A DNA stretch of 23,480 nt from CAIPFQ01 sp035480615 (GCA_035480615.1 DATIHO010000125.1:1-23480), one strand, 5' to 3'; positions 15,157 through 23,286 are shown, counted from the first letter of the stretch. The notes: generated from the letters alone by a model not told the origin. Numbers and translations: made by a program.

Positions 15157-17220
15157 TCAAGAGCATCCGGGTTTTCCTAAATGCCATTTAATGGAGGCGA
15201 TAGTAAAAGGGATCAGTTCGTTTGTGATGACTTTACTTTCGCGGATGGCTCTTCCTGTTTCTTTCAGAGTATTGCCTGATCCTATGTAGTCATCAAAAAG
15301 AATAAGAGCGCCCGGAGGGATGGGGAGATGTGCATTTGCTTGCATTCGATGGCGGACGTTATGGTGGCGTTGGTCGTTATTTAACAGTTCCCCTTGCCTC
15401 TTGAGTGGCGTTTCTTTCCATTGCAGCAATTCATCTAAAACGGGGAGGTTGAAGTGATTTGAAAGGAGATGAAGAATGCTTTTTTGCGCTTTCCAGGTAC
15501 GCGATGGGATCGGAATAATCCCCCCGAGACTTTTCTTTTGGGCTATTTTGCTGAAGTGTTTTAAAAGGAGCTCAATGAATTCTTCATCCATCTCTTGATA
15601 GGATAATACAGCATTCCTTTGTTGCATAAAACGGACGAAAAGGGGCAAACGCATCTTGCTATCGAAGATGCTGAGACCCTCCGATACTTTGTAGAGCATG
15701 ATAGGAGAAATGGGAAGAGAACGCCCTTTTAACCATTCAGCGATTTGGCGATGATCCTCGCTTGGTGTACTTGCTTGACGAGAACCCGGTTTACAAATAT
15801 CGCATTTGCCGCAGGGCGTTGTCGATTGGTCTCCTAAAGCCACTTTGAGAATCGCCATGCGGCACACTTCTGATTGGCGTCCGTATTTGAGCATTCTTTG
15901 CAGCTCGTCTTTTCTTACGCTTTGCTGATTTTCATATCGAATAAGGTCCGGACTTCCGTTTTTGTTACAATGGACGTAGATTTGGATGCCTTTTTGACTG
16001 GTTTTGGTCAAAAATTTTTGTTCGAGCAGCTCGGCAAGGATGATGCTAACGCGTGTAGGATGTAAACCGGTGATCTGTCGGATGGCTGTGAGATTTAACG
16101 GTTCTTTGGCAGTAGAGATTGCCTGGAGAACCTGATCGAAATTTTCGGAAGATGGGAGAGCTGATTCGATAAAATACTCTTGAATCCGTCTGTCGGACGG
16201 ATCGAATAGCAAGAATCCTTCAGCAGGTTTTCCATCGCGTCCGCAGCGCCCTACTTCTTGGTAATAAGCTGTAATGGAGCCGGGAACATCAAAGTGAATA
16301 ATGAAACGGAGATTGCTTTTGTCGATGCCCATGCCAAGAGCATTGGTAGCGACGAGAGCTTTGTATCGATCCGCTAAGAATTCTTCCTGGAGGCGCTTTT
16401 TATCTTCCTGATCAAAACCGGCATGGTAGGCGGCGACCGATCTTTTCCTCAGCTGTAAAAACTCTGCTACCAACTCCACATTTTCTCGTGTAGCGCAATA
16501 GATAAGCCCGGAACCCTCTACAGCAGACAACAGATCGACGCAAGCGGCCAATTTGGCGGGCAGCCCTTGCAAGGATCGCACGGAGAGACGGAGATTGGGG
16601 CGCTCCATTGTTTCGCGCATTACGACGACCGGCTTGCCTGAAAGAGTTAACTGTTTTCGGATGTCTTCTTCAACGCGGCTGTTTGCTGTTGCTGTTAACC
16701 CAAGAATGGTGATTTGAGGATTCCGTGTGCTTAATGCAGAGAGAAGATGCACAATTTGCCTATAGCTTGGACGAAAATCATGACCCCATGTCGAGATGCA
16801 GTGGGCCTCGTCAACGACAAGGAGCCGGATATCGAGACTTAAAAAATAGGCAAACCTCTCGACATGATCCAATTGCTCCGGGGCAACAAAAAGGACTTTG
16901 ATTTTTCCGTTTAATGCATCTTGTTTGATCTGCGCATTCTGCTCTTCTGTTTGGTCGGTATTAATAGCGCCGGCGGGAATTTTAAACCGAACATTGAGTT
17001 GTTGAACCTGATCGCGCATGAGGGCCAATAGCGGAGAAATCACCAAGGTTATTCCCCCCAGCAAGCAGGTAGGCAGTTGATATAGAAGAGATTTTCCGTG
17101 GCCGGTAGGTTGGATGCATAGGAGTCTGCCACTTTGCAAAAGAGCTAAAATGGCTTCGCGTTGGCCTGGACGAAACTTTTGAAAACCAAAAGTGGTTCTC
17201 AATATCTGTTCTATTAGCAT
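15157..17220 (-). CDS. recQ: RecQ-type DNA helicase with C-terminal ComF-like phosphoribosyltransferase domain
   Basis: A 687-aa 3'-5' DNA helicase used in recombination and repair. The SF2 core shows QPTGHGKS (37-44), DEAH (137-140), TATAN (176-180) and the arginine-finger motif EVGRCGRDG (322-330). A winged-helix-like segment at ~365-415 is followed by the RecQ zinc site with Cys453, Cys470, Cys473 and Cys476. No HRDC domain is seen. Residues ~565-675 instead resemble a ComF-type phosphoribosyltransferase, with IIPIPSRTW at the start, RQGELLNNDQRHHNV in the middle and the PRPP-loop-like LILFDDYIGSGNTL at 639-652. This extra domain suggests nucleotide-metabolite sensing or a DNA-end function, but none is known to me. 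The start lies five bases after the outer-membrane protein gene. The frame is intact throughout. Confidence 0.92.
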   Translation of the reverse strand: MLIEQILRTTFGFQKFRPGQREAILALLQSGRLLCIQPTGHGKSLLYQLPTCLLGGITLVISPLLALMRDQVQQLNVRFKIPAGAINTDQTEEQNAQIKQDALNGKIKVLFVAPEQLDHVERFAYFLSLDIRLLVVDEAHCISTWGHDFRPSYRQIVHLLSALSTRNPQITILGLTATANSRVEEDIRKQLTLSGKPVVVMRETMERPNLRLSVRSLQGLPAKLAACVDLLSAVEGSGLIYCATRENVELVAEFLQLRKRSVAAYHAGFDQEDKKRLQEEFLADRYKALVATNALGMGIDKSNLRFIIHFDVPGSITAYYQEVGRCGRDGKPAEGFLLFDPSDRRIQEYFIESALPSSENFDQVLQAISTAKEPLNLTAIRQITGLHPTRVSIILAELLEQKFLTKTSQKGIQIYVHCNKNGSPDLIRYENQQSVRKDELQRMLKYGRQSEVCRMAILKVALGDQSTTPCGKCDICKPGSRQASTPSEDHRQIAEWLKGRSLPISPIMLYKVSEGLSIFDSKMRLPLFVRFMQQRNAVLSYQEMDEEFIELLLKHFSKIAQKKSLGGIIPIPSRTWKAQKSILHLLSNHFNLPVLDELLQWKETPLKRQGELLNNDQRHHNVRHRMQANAHLPIPPGALILFDDYIGSGNTLKETGRAIRESKVITNELIPFTIASIKWHLGKPGCS

Positions 17221-17225
17221 TTTAA

Positions 17226-18116
17226 TTAAAATCCATAATCAAAGGTAACCCCGCCATAAGGGGCGCCTCCGACATCGGTGTAAAGGGCGTTCTTGCCGTA
17301 TCGGTTCTTGATATAAAAATCTCCGCCGAAATTATAACCGGCATAGATCTCAATTTCCAACCATAAAAATTGTTCGTAATGAATATTCAATTCCGCCCCA
17401 ATTGATGAATAATTGAAAATAGATCTTGGTTGGGCTTGCCTGCTACTGACTCGGAACCGCTCTTTGAGGGGGCGGCCCTGGATTGAAAACTGCCAATTCT
17501 TATCGAGCTTATACTGGATCGAGTAGGTGATTGGGAAAACCGCTTCAAATGTCCAATATTTATTTGGAGAAAAATCAATCCCAAAGATAGGATAGACGGT
17601 GTTTCTTTCCATTCCCGCATATGCCAGTGTCCCTACATGATAATGCCATTTCTTATGTAATTTGTATTTTCCCCATGCCAAAACAGAAAATAAAGCATAA
17701 GTGCCTGGATGCGCAAAATGCTCGAGATCGATATTGTAATCGGCTCGAAGGATCCATCGCCAATCTTCCAGGCTGGTTGTATAAAACATAAGACTGAATT
17801 GAGCGTAATAAAAGTGGGTTTCTTTGAATTTAGGATTTTTATTCCAATCGAGAGTAAAATTATTCCATTCGATTCGAGGAATAAAATAAGAGGTTCTGTC
17901 AATAGGAACAAGCATGTTAATATATGCATTATTTTTTCTAAAATAGAGATGCCCGTCGTCATTTGAATGGATCGCAGCTTTGCCGATCCGGATCATATTC
18001 GCTCCAATGTGCAAAGGGTGGATATCCCAATAGGAATAAGAGAAAAGAGGCTCTTCTTCGCAGAGCAAAACGAGGGGAAGATGTATAAAGACAAGAAATA
18101 TGGCAATTTTCTTCAT
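17226..18116 (-). CDS. Outer-membrane beta-barrel protein of unknown function
   Basis: A 296-aa protein with a signal peptide (MKKIAIFLVFIHLPLVLLC, then EEEP). The rest is rich in alternating aromatic/polar strands such as HFYYAQFSLMFYTT and WFSIQG-type segments, and the chain ends in Phe (VTFDYGF). A C-terminal Phe is the signal recognised by the BAM machinery, so insertion in the outer membrane is likely. The Cys at 19 is preceded by Leu rather than Gly/Ala/Ser, so lipoprotein processing is unlikely. It may belong to the DUF6268-type barrel proteins, but I am not sure. Its ATG overlaps the rnhC stop (ATGA), indicating translational coupling, although the functions seem unrelated. Confidence 0.75.
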   Translation of the reverse strand: MKKIAIFLVFIHLPLVLLCEEEPLFSYSYWDIHPLHIGANMIRIGKAAIHSNDDGHLYFRKNNAYINMLVPIDRTSYFIPRIEWNNFTLDWNKNPKFKETHFYYAQFSLMFYTTSLEDWRWILRADYNIDLEHFAHPGTYALFSVLAWGKYKLHKKWHYHVGTLAYAGMERNTVYPIFGIDFSPNKYWTFEAVFPITYSIQYKLDKNWQFSIQGRPLKERFRVSSRQAQPRSIFNYSSIGAELNIHYEQFLWLEIEIYAGYNFGGDFYIKNRYGKNALYTDVGGAPYGGVTFDYGF

Positions 18117-19000
18117 TTTGGGTATAAATTCATTTTAAAGTGGGTTTTAGCGACTTTTTCCAAGATCTCAGGACCGAATGTTTCAATCAGCTTTTTGCCT
18201 GTGGCGGTTACAACAGCTGCAGCCCCTTTTGGCAATTGGGTTTGATATTCTTGAGACAAGGTCTCAAGCCCTTCAAGAAAAGCGGCCCTTGCCAAAATGG
18301 ATGCAGCAGCGACAACTAAATCTTCTTCTCCTCTCACTTTTTGTTTTAGGTTTGCCTCGATTTTCTTTTGCTTCAAAGCATTTTCCATCACATAAGGGTT
18401 TGCGAATTGATCGAGCAGAGCGTCATGGCAACCAGTTTTTCGGATCATATCTTCCAATGCCGCTGCATGCGCCCAGCCTAAAAGGCGGTTGAGATTTTTA
18501 AATTTGGCGTAAAGCTCATTGTATTTTTTAGGGAAGAGACGAATAACAGTATAACAATAGGAAGAGCGGATTTGGGCGGCGATTTTTAAAACGGACCCAT
18601 CGCTCATCCGTTTACTGTCGCGCACTCCCATCTCATGCATTTTTTGAATTCCGGAGCTGTCTGCAAACACGGCCGCAATGCAAAGAGGACCAAAAAAATC
18701 GCCTTTGCCTGCTTCATCCATTCCAATATGAGGTGTGGTATCCAGATGAGCTTCCGCATGGGAATAACGAAATTCCTGCAAAATTTCCGGCTCTAAATAA
18801 AATTCGATGAAAGGATCTTTCTGTTTTCCTTGGACAATCAAGCTTCCGGATTCATAAAGAGTGCAGGAGATTCCCGGCTTTTTTGCGGAAAAGACGGTGT
18901 ATGGAGGACGGCTCAAGGTAAATCCCTGCTTGCTTAAATCATTTTTCAATTTATCGGCAAATTTGAGATCAATTTTAGTGCTGAAAGAGGCTGATTTCAT
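18113..19000 (-). CDS. rnhC: Ribonuclease HIII
   Basis: Removes RNA from RNA-DNA hybrids. I place the start at ATG 19000 (295 aa), because upstream sequence in frame would run through the promoter region and into the divergent gene. The N-terminal ~80 residues form the TBP-like substrate-binding domain of RNase HIII (LSKQGFTLSRPPYTVFSAK, then a strand pattern ending in DPFIEFYL). The catalytic part starts with HIGMDEAGKGDFFGP (91-105), with Asp95 and Glu96 as metal ligands and GVRDSK at 125-130. A further LLDQF supplies another acidic residue. Chlamydiae have both RNase HII and HIII, and rnhC next to the yfgA/rodZ-like gene is the arrangement I recall for C. trachomatis CT008-CT009. It is the first gene of a five-gene minus-strand run. 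Confidence 0.94.
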   Translation of the reverse strand: MKSASFSTKIDLKFADKLKNDLSKQGFTLSRPPYTVFSAKKPGISCTLYESGSLIVQGKQKDPFIEFYLEPEILQEFRYSHAEAHLDTTPHIGMDEAGKGDFFGPLCIAAVFADSSGIQKMHEMGVRDSKRMSDGSVLKIAAQIRSSYCYTVIRLFPKKYNELYAKFKNLNRLLGWAHAAALEDMIRKTGCHDALLDQFANPYVMENALKQKKIEANLKQKVRGEEDLVVAAASILARAAFLEGLETLSQEYQTQLPKGAAAVVTATGKKLIETFGPEILEKVAKTHFKMNLYPK

Positions 19001-19017
19001 GTTTACACTCAGGTTAT

Positions 19018-19046
19018 ATTCTATGAGGTTGGATGGAATTCTGCAA
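19018..19046 (-). promoter_or_regulatory. Probable promoter of the rnhC run
   Basis: On the minus strand TTGCAG (19041-19046), 17 bases and TAGAAT (19018-19023) lie just upstream of the rnhC start at 19000. The -10 box matches the consensus at five of six positions. It overlaps the divergent promoter of the RodZ-like gene. Confidence 0.5.
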
Positions 19047-19057
19047 CTTGATAGAAT
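19029..19057 (+). promoter_or_regulatory. Probable promoter of the RodZ-like gene
   Basis: TTGGAT (19029-19034), 17 bases and TAGAAT (19052-19057) precede the GGAGG ribosome site and ATG at 19079. Its -10 box and that of the rnhC promoter form an inverted pair (ATTCTAT at 19018-19024, ATAGAAT at 19051-19057). Confidence 0.5.
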
Positions 19058-19078
19058 GCAGGCATCGGAGGAAAAATC

Positions 19079-19477
19079 ATGAGTGAAAAACTGGGCGGCT
19101 GTTTCCGCACCAAACGGGAAGAGATGAACCTTACATTGAAAGAAGTGGAAAATGCTACCTCTATCCGTACATCCTATCTCCAAGCGATAGAAGAGGGAAG
19201 GGTATTGCAATTTTTATCCCCTGTTTATGCTCAGGGCTTCATCCGCCAATACGCTCAATTTTTAGGCTTCGAACTGGAAAAGTTAATTGCCGATTTTCCG
19301 GATGCGTTTCGACATTCTTGTGAAAAACAGGAATTTTCCTATGGAATTGGCACTATGGAAAAAAGGGGCAACCCTCAAGGGGGAGTTCGCTGGATGCCCA
19401 ATTTGATGTGGGGCAGTCTTATTCTTGCCCTCGGCGCTGCCGCTTGGTATTTTGGCAAATGGATTGGAGCGTTTTAA
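19079..19477 (+). CDS. RodZ/YfgA-like helix-turn-helix membrane protein
   Basis: A 132-aa protein with the RodZ-type HTH at residues 3-75 (LGGCFRTKREEMNLTLKEV...IRTSYLQAIEEG...SPVYAQGFIRQYAQFLGF). A loop and one transmembrane segment follow near 108-127 (LMWGSLILALGAAAWYFG), leaving almost no periplasmic tail. RodZ links MreB to the envelope. Chlamydiae use MreB and RodZ at the division septum, and chlamydial RodZ is likewise short. The GGAGG ribosome site eight bases upstream fixes the start. It is divergent from rnhC, as recalled for CT008-CT009 in C. trachomatis. It is followed by the Pkn1-like gene in the same direction, 63 bases away. Confidence 0.85.
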   Translation: MSEKLGGCFRTKREEMNLTLKEVENATSIRTSYLQAIEEGRVLQFLSPVYAQGFIRQYAQFLGFELEKLIADFPDAFRHSCEKQEFSYGIGTMEKRGNPQGGVRWMPNLMWGSLILALGAAAWYFGKWIGAF

Positions 19478-19540
19478 CTGCTTTTCGTTTCTGAGCTTTT
19501 TCTGGAATGAAATGTCCTCTTGCGATATGGTCAAGAAAAT

Positions 19541-21367
19541 ATGGATGCATTGGGGGATTATTCAATACAAAAAGAATTGGGCCAGGGAGCCTTTGGCACT
19601 GTCTACCTGGCGGAACACCGCTTCATCAAACGCCTTTTTGCCCTCAAAGCTCTCCCTGAAGAAATTTGTCAAGACCCTTTGTTTATTCGGCGCTTCGAAG
19701 CCAATGTTGCTCATATTGCCCAACTTGAACATCCTAATATTTTAAAAATTCACAATGTTTCCTGCCAGGACGGGCGTTATTTTGTTGTGAGCGATCCGAT
19801 GATCGATTCTTTCCAGGAAACGATGAATCTCGATCGTTTTTTGCAATTGAAGGGAAAATCGCTTTCGGAAGCAGAAATTGAACAGCTGCTTGGCCAGGTT
19901 GCGGCCGCGATCGATTATGCCCATGAGGCAGGAGTGGTTCACGGTTCTTTAAAGCTGACTAATCTTTTGGTTCTTTCTTCAGAACAAGGAGTCAAACTCC
20001 TCCTTTCCGACTTCGGCTTAACCCGCTTGATTGGCGAAGGAATTTCGCTGCTCCGACTGTATGAAAAAATCGCCGCTTCGTTTCTTCCTTCAGGATTTGA
20101 ATTGGATAAGCAAACATTGAGCCGCAATTTTCTGACAAGCCTTGCTTTTTTGGCTCCCGAACAAAAACAGATCGATGCCATGCCTGCCGAACCTAAGGCG
20201 GATGTTTATGCATTTGGAGTCTTGGCTTACTACATGCTTTTACGCAAAATTCCTGAAGGATGCTTTGATCTTCCATCAAAATCACTCCTTGATTACAAAC
20301 TCAACTGGGATTTATTGATTAACCGCTGTTTGCAGCACAACCCGAACGTCCGTCCTCAAAAACTTCTCTTGGCCATGCATGAATATTCCCACGCGCCTAA
20401 AACTGTCTCCAAAGAGATGCTTGTTTTGAGCGAAGTGGTTGCAAAAATGGACAATGTTCATCAAATGGCATTTGAGTTTCAGCAAAAATCAGCTTCGCAC
20501 CCATCGGATGTTGGGCCAAAACCTGTTTTAAAGCCGACAGAGATCGAAAGGCCTCAATACGACCCCGATCCGGGGGCGATCTTTCAACAAAGCAGCACTG
20601 TTTCCCATTATACTCCAGCCGCTGTGGAAACCGACGAAATTGAGCCGCTTTTAACTGAAATGATCGTTATTCCGGGCGGGATTTACATCAGAGGAAGCAA
20701 CGAAGGCGCTCGAGATGAAATGCCGCGTCATGAAATCAAACTTCCAAGCTTTGCTCTCGATGTCCATCCGGTTACAAATGAACAATTTGTCCGTTTTCTG
20801 CAATCCATGGGAGGGGAAAAAGATCATAATAACAATGATATTATTCGTCTGCGCGATTCACGCATTAAACGAAGCGCTGGAAAAGTCATTATTGAATCCG
20901 GATATGCAAAACACCCGGTTACAGGGGTGACCTGGTATGGCGCGGTTGCTTACGCGAAATGGATTGGCAAGCGGCTTCCTTCGGAAGCTGAGTGGGAGGT
21001 CTCCGCATCGGGCGGCCATTCAGATTGGCTTTTCCCAACCGGTTTAAATATTGAAAGACAGCAAGCGAATTTTTTTAGCTCCGATACGACGCCTGTCATG
21101 AGTTATCCGCCCAATGCATTCGGGCTTTATGACATGGCTGGTAATGTGTATCAATGGTGTCAGGACTGGTATGCCTACAATTATTATGATACTTCACTGC
21201 TCGAGCCTGAACGCCCTATAGGCCCCTCGCAAGGAGTTTACCGGGTTCTTCGAGGAGGGTGCTGGAAAAGTTTGAAAGAAGACATGCGATGCTCCCACCG
21301 CCATAGGAATAATCCCGGGGCGGTGAATGGGACTTACGGCTTTCGCTGTGCAGCTGATGTGTTATAA
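19541..21367 (+). CDS. pkn1: Pkn1-like protein: Ser/Thr kinase domain plus FGE-sulfatase domain
   Basis: This 608-aa protein joins an N-terminal Hanks-type kinase domain (residues ~5-270) to a C-terminal formylglycine-generating-enzyme/sulfatase-modifying domain (~372-605; MIVIPGGIYIRG, HPVTGVTWYGAVAYAKWIGKR, LYDMAGNVYQWCQDWY, RVLRGGCWKS). Chlamydial Pkn1 (CT145) has this layout. In the kinase, GQGAFG (14-19), Lys36 in FALK, Glu53 and the DFG Asp157 are present. The catalytic loop reads HGSLKLTN (134-141) instead of HRDLKxxN, so the catalytic Asp is replaced by Ser. Activity is therefore doubtful, or needs another base. The FGE-like domain may bind ligands rather than modify sulfatases. The start at ATG 19541 is preferred over an in-frame TTG at 19520. 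The stop is immediately followed by a phosphatase gene. Confidence 0.88.
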   Translation: MDALGDYSIQKELGQGAFGTVYLAEHRFIKRLFALKALPEEICQDPLFIRRFEANVAHIAQLEHPNILKIHNVSCQDGRYFVVSDPMIDSFQETMNLDRFLQLKGKSLSEAEIEQLLGQVAAAIDYAHEAGVVHGSLKLTNLLVLSSEQGVKLLLSDFGLTRLIGEGISLLRLYEKIAASFLPSGFELDKQTLSRNFLTSLAFLAPEQKQIDAMPAEPKADVYAFGVLAYYMLLRKIPEGCFDLPSKSLLDYKLNWDLLINRCLQHNPNVRPQKLLLAMHEYSHAPKTVSKEMLVLSEVVAKMDNVHQMAFEFQQKSASHPSDVGPKPVLKPTEIERPQYDPDPGAIFQQSSTVSHYTPAAVETDEIEPLLTEMIVIPGGIYIRGSNEGARDEMPRHEIKLPSFALDVHPVTNEQFVRFLQSMGGEKDHNNNDIIRLRDSRIKRSAGKVIIESGYAKHPVTGVTWYGAVAYAKWIGKRLPSEAEWEVSASGGHSDWLFPTGLNIERQQANFFSSDTTPVMSYPPNAFGLYDMAGNVYQWCQDWYAYNYYDTSLLEPERPIGPSQGVYRVLRGGCWKSLKEDMRCSHRHRNNPGAVNGTYGFRCAADVL

Positions 21368-21856
21368 ATGTTAACATCCTCCAAGCACAACTGTAAATCC
21401 ATTCTTTTTGTTTGCATGGCAAATATTTGTCGCTCTCCCGCTCTTGCCGCAACATTAAATCATCTTGCGGTTAAAAAAAAAATTGCGGATCTGAAAGTTG
21501 ATAGCTGCGGCATTGGATGGTTCCATGTAGGAGAACATCCCGATCCAAGAATGTTTGAAGCCGCAAAAAAACGGGGGATTTTGATGGATCACCGTGCCCA
21601 GCAGTTTCAGGAAAAATTTTTTGATGCCTTCGATCTGATTTTAACTGTCGATCCCATGATTTCGGAACAAGTTAAGCTGCAAGCAAAAACCAAAGAGCAA
21701 GCGGAGAAAGTGCATCTCGTAACGGAATTCAGCGATCACTTCAAAGGTCAGTCGATTCCTGATCCTTATTATATGAGCGATGCCGGCTTCGATCAAATGA
21801 TGGATATGATCATTGATTGTTGCCAAGGGATTTTAAAAAAAGTTTTAAATTGCTAA
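21368..21856 (+). CDS. Low-molecular-weight protein tyrosine phosphatase
   Basis: A 162-aa cytosolic phosphatase. The P-loop CMANICRS at 16-23 gives the CX5R active site (Cys16, Arg22). The second catalytic motif, DPYY, is at 132-135 with general acid Asp132. SCGIGWFHVGEHPDPRM near 46-62 is also typical of the family. It lacks a signal peptide. The ATG follows the stop codon of the Pkn1-like gene with no spacer, so the two are translated from one message. The pair is plausibly a writer/eraser couple, although LMW-PTPs act on phosphotyrosine, or on arginine phosphate in some Gram-positives, while Pkn1-type kinases act on Ser/Thr. The substrate is unknown. Confidence 0.93.
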   Translation: MLTSSKHNCKSILFVCMANICRSPALAATLNHLAVKKKIADLKVDSCGIGWFHVGEHPDPRMFEAAKKRGILMDHRAQQFQEKFFDAFDLILTVDPMISEQVKLQAKTKEQAEKVHLVTEFSDHFKGQSIPDPYYMSDAGFDQMMDMIIDCCQGILKKVLNC

Positions 21857-21928
21857 CACCCTCAAGAGGCTTTTTTTTAAATATGGATTCTGCTACGATT
21901 TCTCGTAACCTTAGGAGGAGTAAACTAT

Positions 21929-22312
21929 ATGATTAGTAGGATTGGTTTCAGAAACAATGAGATAGACAACTGCTTTGACACGCTTATGTATAGATTTTTT
22001 CCTCAAAATGACTCCAAAAAGAAAATATACGTGAGAATTCATGAACAGCACGTGAACCCGACTTCTGAGCAGTCAAGACAGAAAAGAATTGACCCACCAC
22101 ACAATCAACTGATGTATAATGCAAGATTTTTTCCGCCAAATAGAAGATTGGATGCTATAGAAACTCGTTTAAAAATGCACGAAATAGGATTCTTGGCAAT
22201 CACCACTATTGGTATGGGGTATGTTGTCCACAAAAATTGGAATGCAATTGAACCGGTGCTCAAGAGGGCGGTAGAATCTGTCAAAGCGACATTTAATACG
22301 ATACGCGGATGA
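21929..22312 (+). CDS. Small putative membrane protein of unknown function
   Basis: I do not recognise this 127-aa protein. It is preceded by a strong AGGAGG ribosome site, and its stop overlaps the ispH start (ATGA), so it is almost certainly translated. The N-terminal two thirds are basic and polar (KKKIYVRIHEQHV, PPHNQLMYNARFFPPNRR). One hydrophobic segment at ~91-104 (GFLAITTIGMGYVV) could span the membrane, and a short amphipathic C-terminal helix follows. There is no signal peptide. A TACGAT at 21894-21899 might be its -10 box, with only a T-run in the -35 place. It may regulate or simply accompany ispH. Confidence 0.72.
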   Translation: MISRIGFRNNEIDNCFDTLMYRFFPQNDSKKKIYVRIHEQHVNPTSEQSRQKRIDPPHNQLMYNARFFPPNRRLDAIETRLKMHEIGFLAITTIGMGYVVHKNWNAIEPVLKRAVESVKATFNTIRG

Positions 22313-23286
22313 TATACTCCGCTGGGTCAAAATCCCAGTTTCGGACTGCGCGAGGTATCAAACTTCTCCTTTCAAAACCTCGTGGTTTTTGCGCAGGGGT
22401 AGAACGGGCGATCGATACTGTCAAACGAGCGTTGGAGATTTGGGGTCCGCCCATTTATGTAAAGCATGAAATCGTCCACAATAGACATGTAGTTGAAGAA
22501 TTAAAAAACAAAGGGGCGGTCTTCATTGAGCAACTCTCTGATGTCCCTATCGGATCCAAACTCATTTATTCTGCCCATGGCATCCCTCCCTGGGTTCGCG
22601 ATATTGCAAAAACAAGAAATTTAATTGAAATTGATGCCACCTGCGGCCTTGTAACGAAGGTTCATTCCGCAATAAAGCGGTTTGCTCAAAAAGGGTATCG
22701 AATTATCCTCATCGGACATCGAAGCCACGTAGAGACAATCGGAACGGCGGGTGAGGCGCCTGAATTGACAACGATTGTGGAGACGGTGGATGACGTGGAA
22801 AAATTACAATTTCCTCCCGATCAAAAATTAGCTTATCTCACACAAACAACCTTGAGTTTGGACGATGTGAAAGAGATCTCTAAGGCTCTTTTACAACGCT
22901 ATCCCCACATTGAAACGCTTCCCAGCTCATCGATCTGCTATGCGACAGCAAATAGGCAAATGGCTCTTCAGCAAATAGCAAAAGACGCCGATCTTGTGTT
23001 GGTTGTTGGGGATCCGAGAAGCTCCAATTCGAGCCGATTAAAAGAGGTTGCAGAAAGAAGGGGAGTGCAAGCTTATCTAATCAATGGAGATCAGGAGATT
23101 CTCTTTGAATGGCTCAAAGGCGTTTCTACAATCGCTATGACAGCCGGAGCTTCGACTCCTGAATCTATTGTCCAAAAATGCATTGAAAAATTAAAGACTT
23201 TGGGGGTAGACGAGGTCGAAGAAATCACTTATACGAAAGAAGCCGTTTTCTTCCAATTACCTAAGCAGGTTCTTTCGATCACTTGA
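22309..23286 (+). CDS. ispH: 4-hydroxy-3-methylbut-2-enyl diphosphate reductase (IspH/LytB)
   Basis: Last enzyme of the MEP pathway, reducing HMBPP to IPP and DMAPP with a [4Fe-4S] cluster. The 325-aa protein has the three cluster cysteines: Cys28 in PRGFCAGV, Cys112 in DATCGLVTKVH and Cys210 in SSICYATANRQ. Substrate residues are in HEIVHNRHVVEE (from 53), SAHG (88-91), GHRSHVETIGTAGE (136-149, with Glu142 as likely proton donor) and SSNSSRL. TAGASTPE is near the end. The usual DATCPLV has Gly in place of Pro here. About 17 residues precede the normal beginning of the family (KLLLSKPRGFC), so a start inside is possible, but none nearer is an ATG. It is translationally coupled to the small membrane protein upstream. 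Confidence 0.96.
   Translation: MIYSAGSKSQFRTARGIKLLLSKPRGFCAGVERAIDTVKRALEIWGPPIYVKHEIVHNRHVVEELKNKGAVFIEQLSDVPIGSKLIYSAHGIPPWVRDIAKTRNLIEIDATCGLVTKVHSAIKRFAQKGYRIILIGHRSHVETIGTAGEAPELTTIVETVDDVEKLQFPPDQKLAYLTQTTLSLDDVKEISKALLQRYPHIETLPSSSICYATANRQMALQQIAKDADLVLVVGDPRSSNSSRLKEVAERRGVQAYLINGDQEILFEWLKGVSTIAMTAGASTPESIVQKCIEKLKTLGVDEVEEITYTKEAVFFQLPKQVLSIT

Noticed and set aside
17226..18116. Lipoprotein reading of the barrel protein's N-terminus (LVLLC)
   Set aside because: The residue before Cys is Leu, which is not accepted in a lipobox; ordinary signal-peptide cleavage is more likely.
21857..21885. Possible terminator after the tyrosine phosphatase gene (T-run after ctcaagaggc)
   Set aside because: The only stem is four bases with a two-base loop, which is not a stable hairpin; the T-run alone is not enough.
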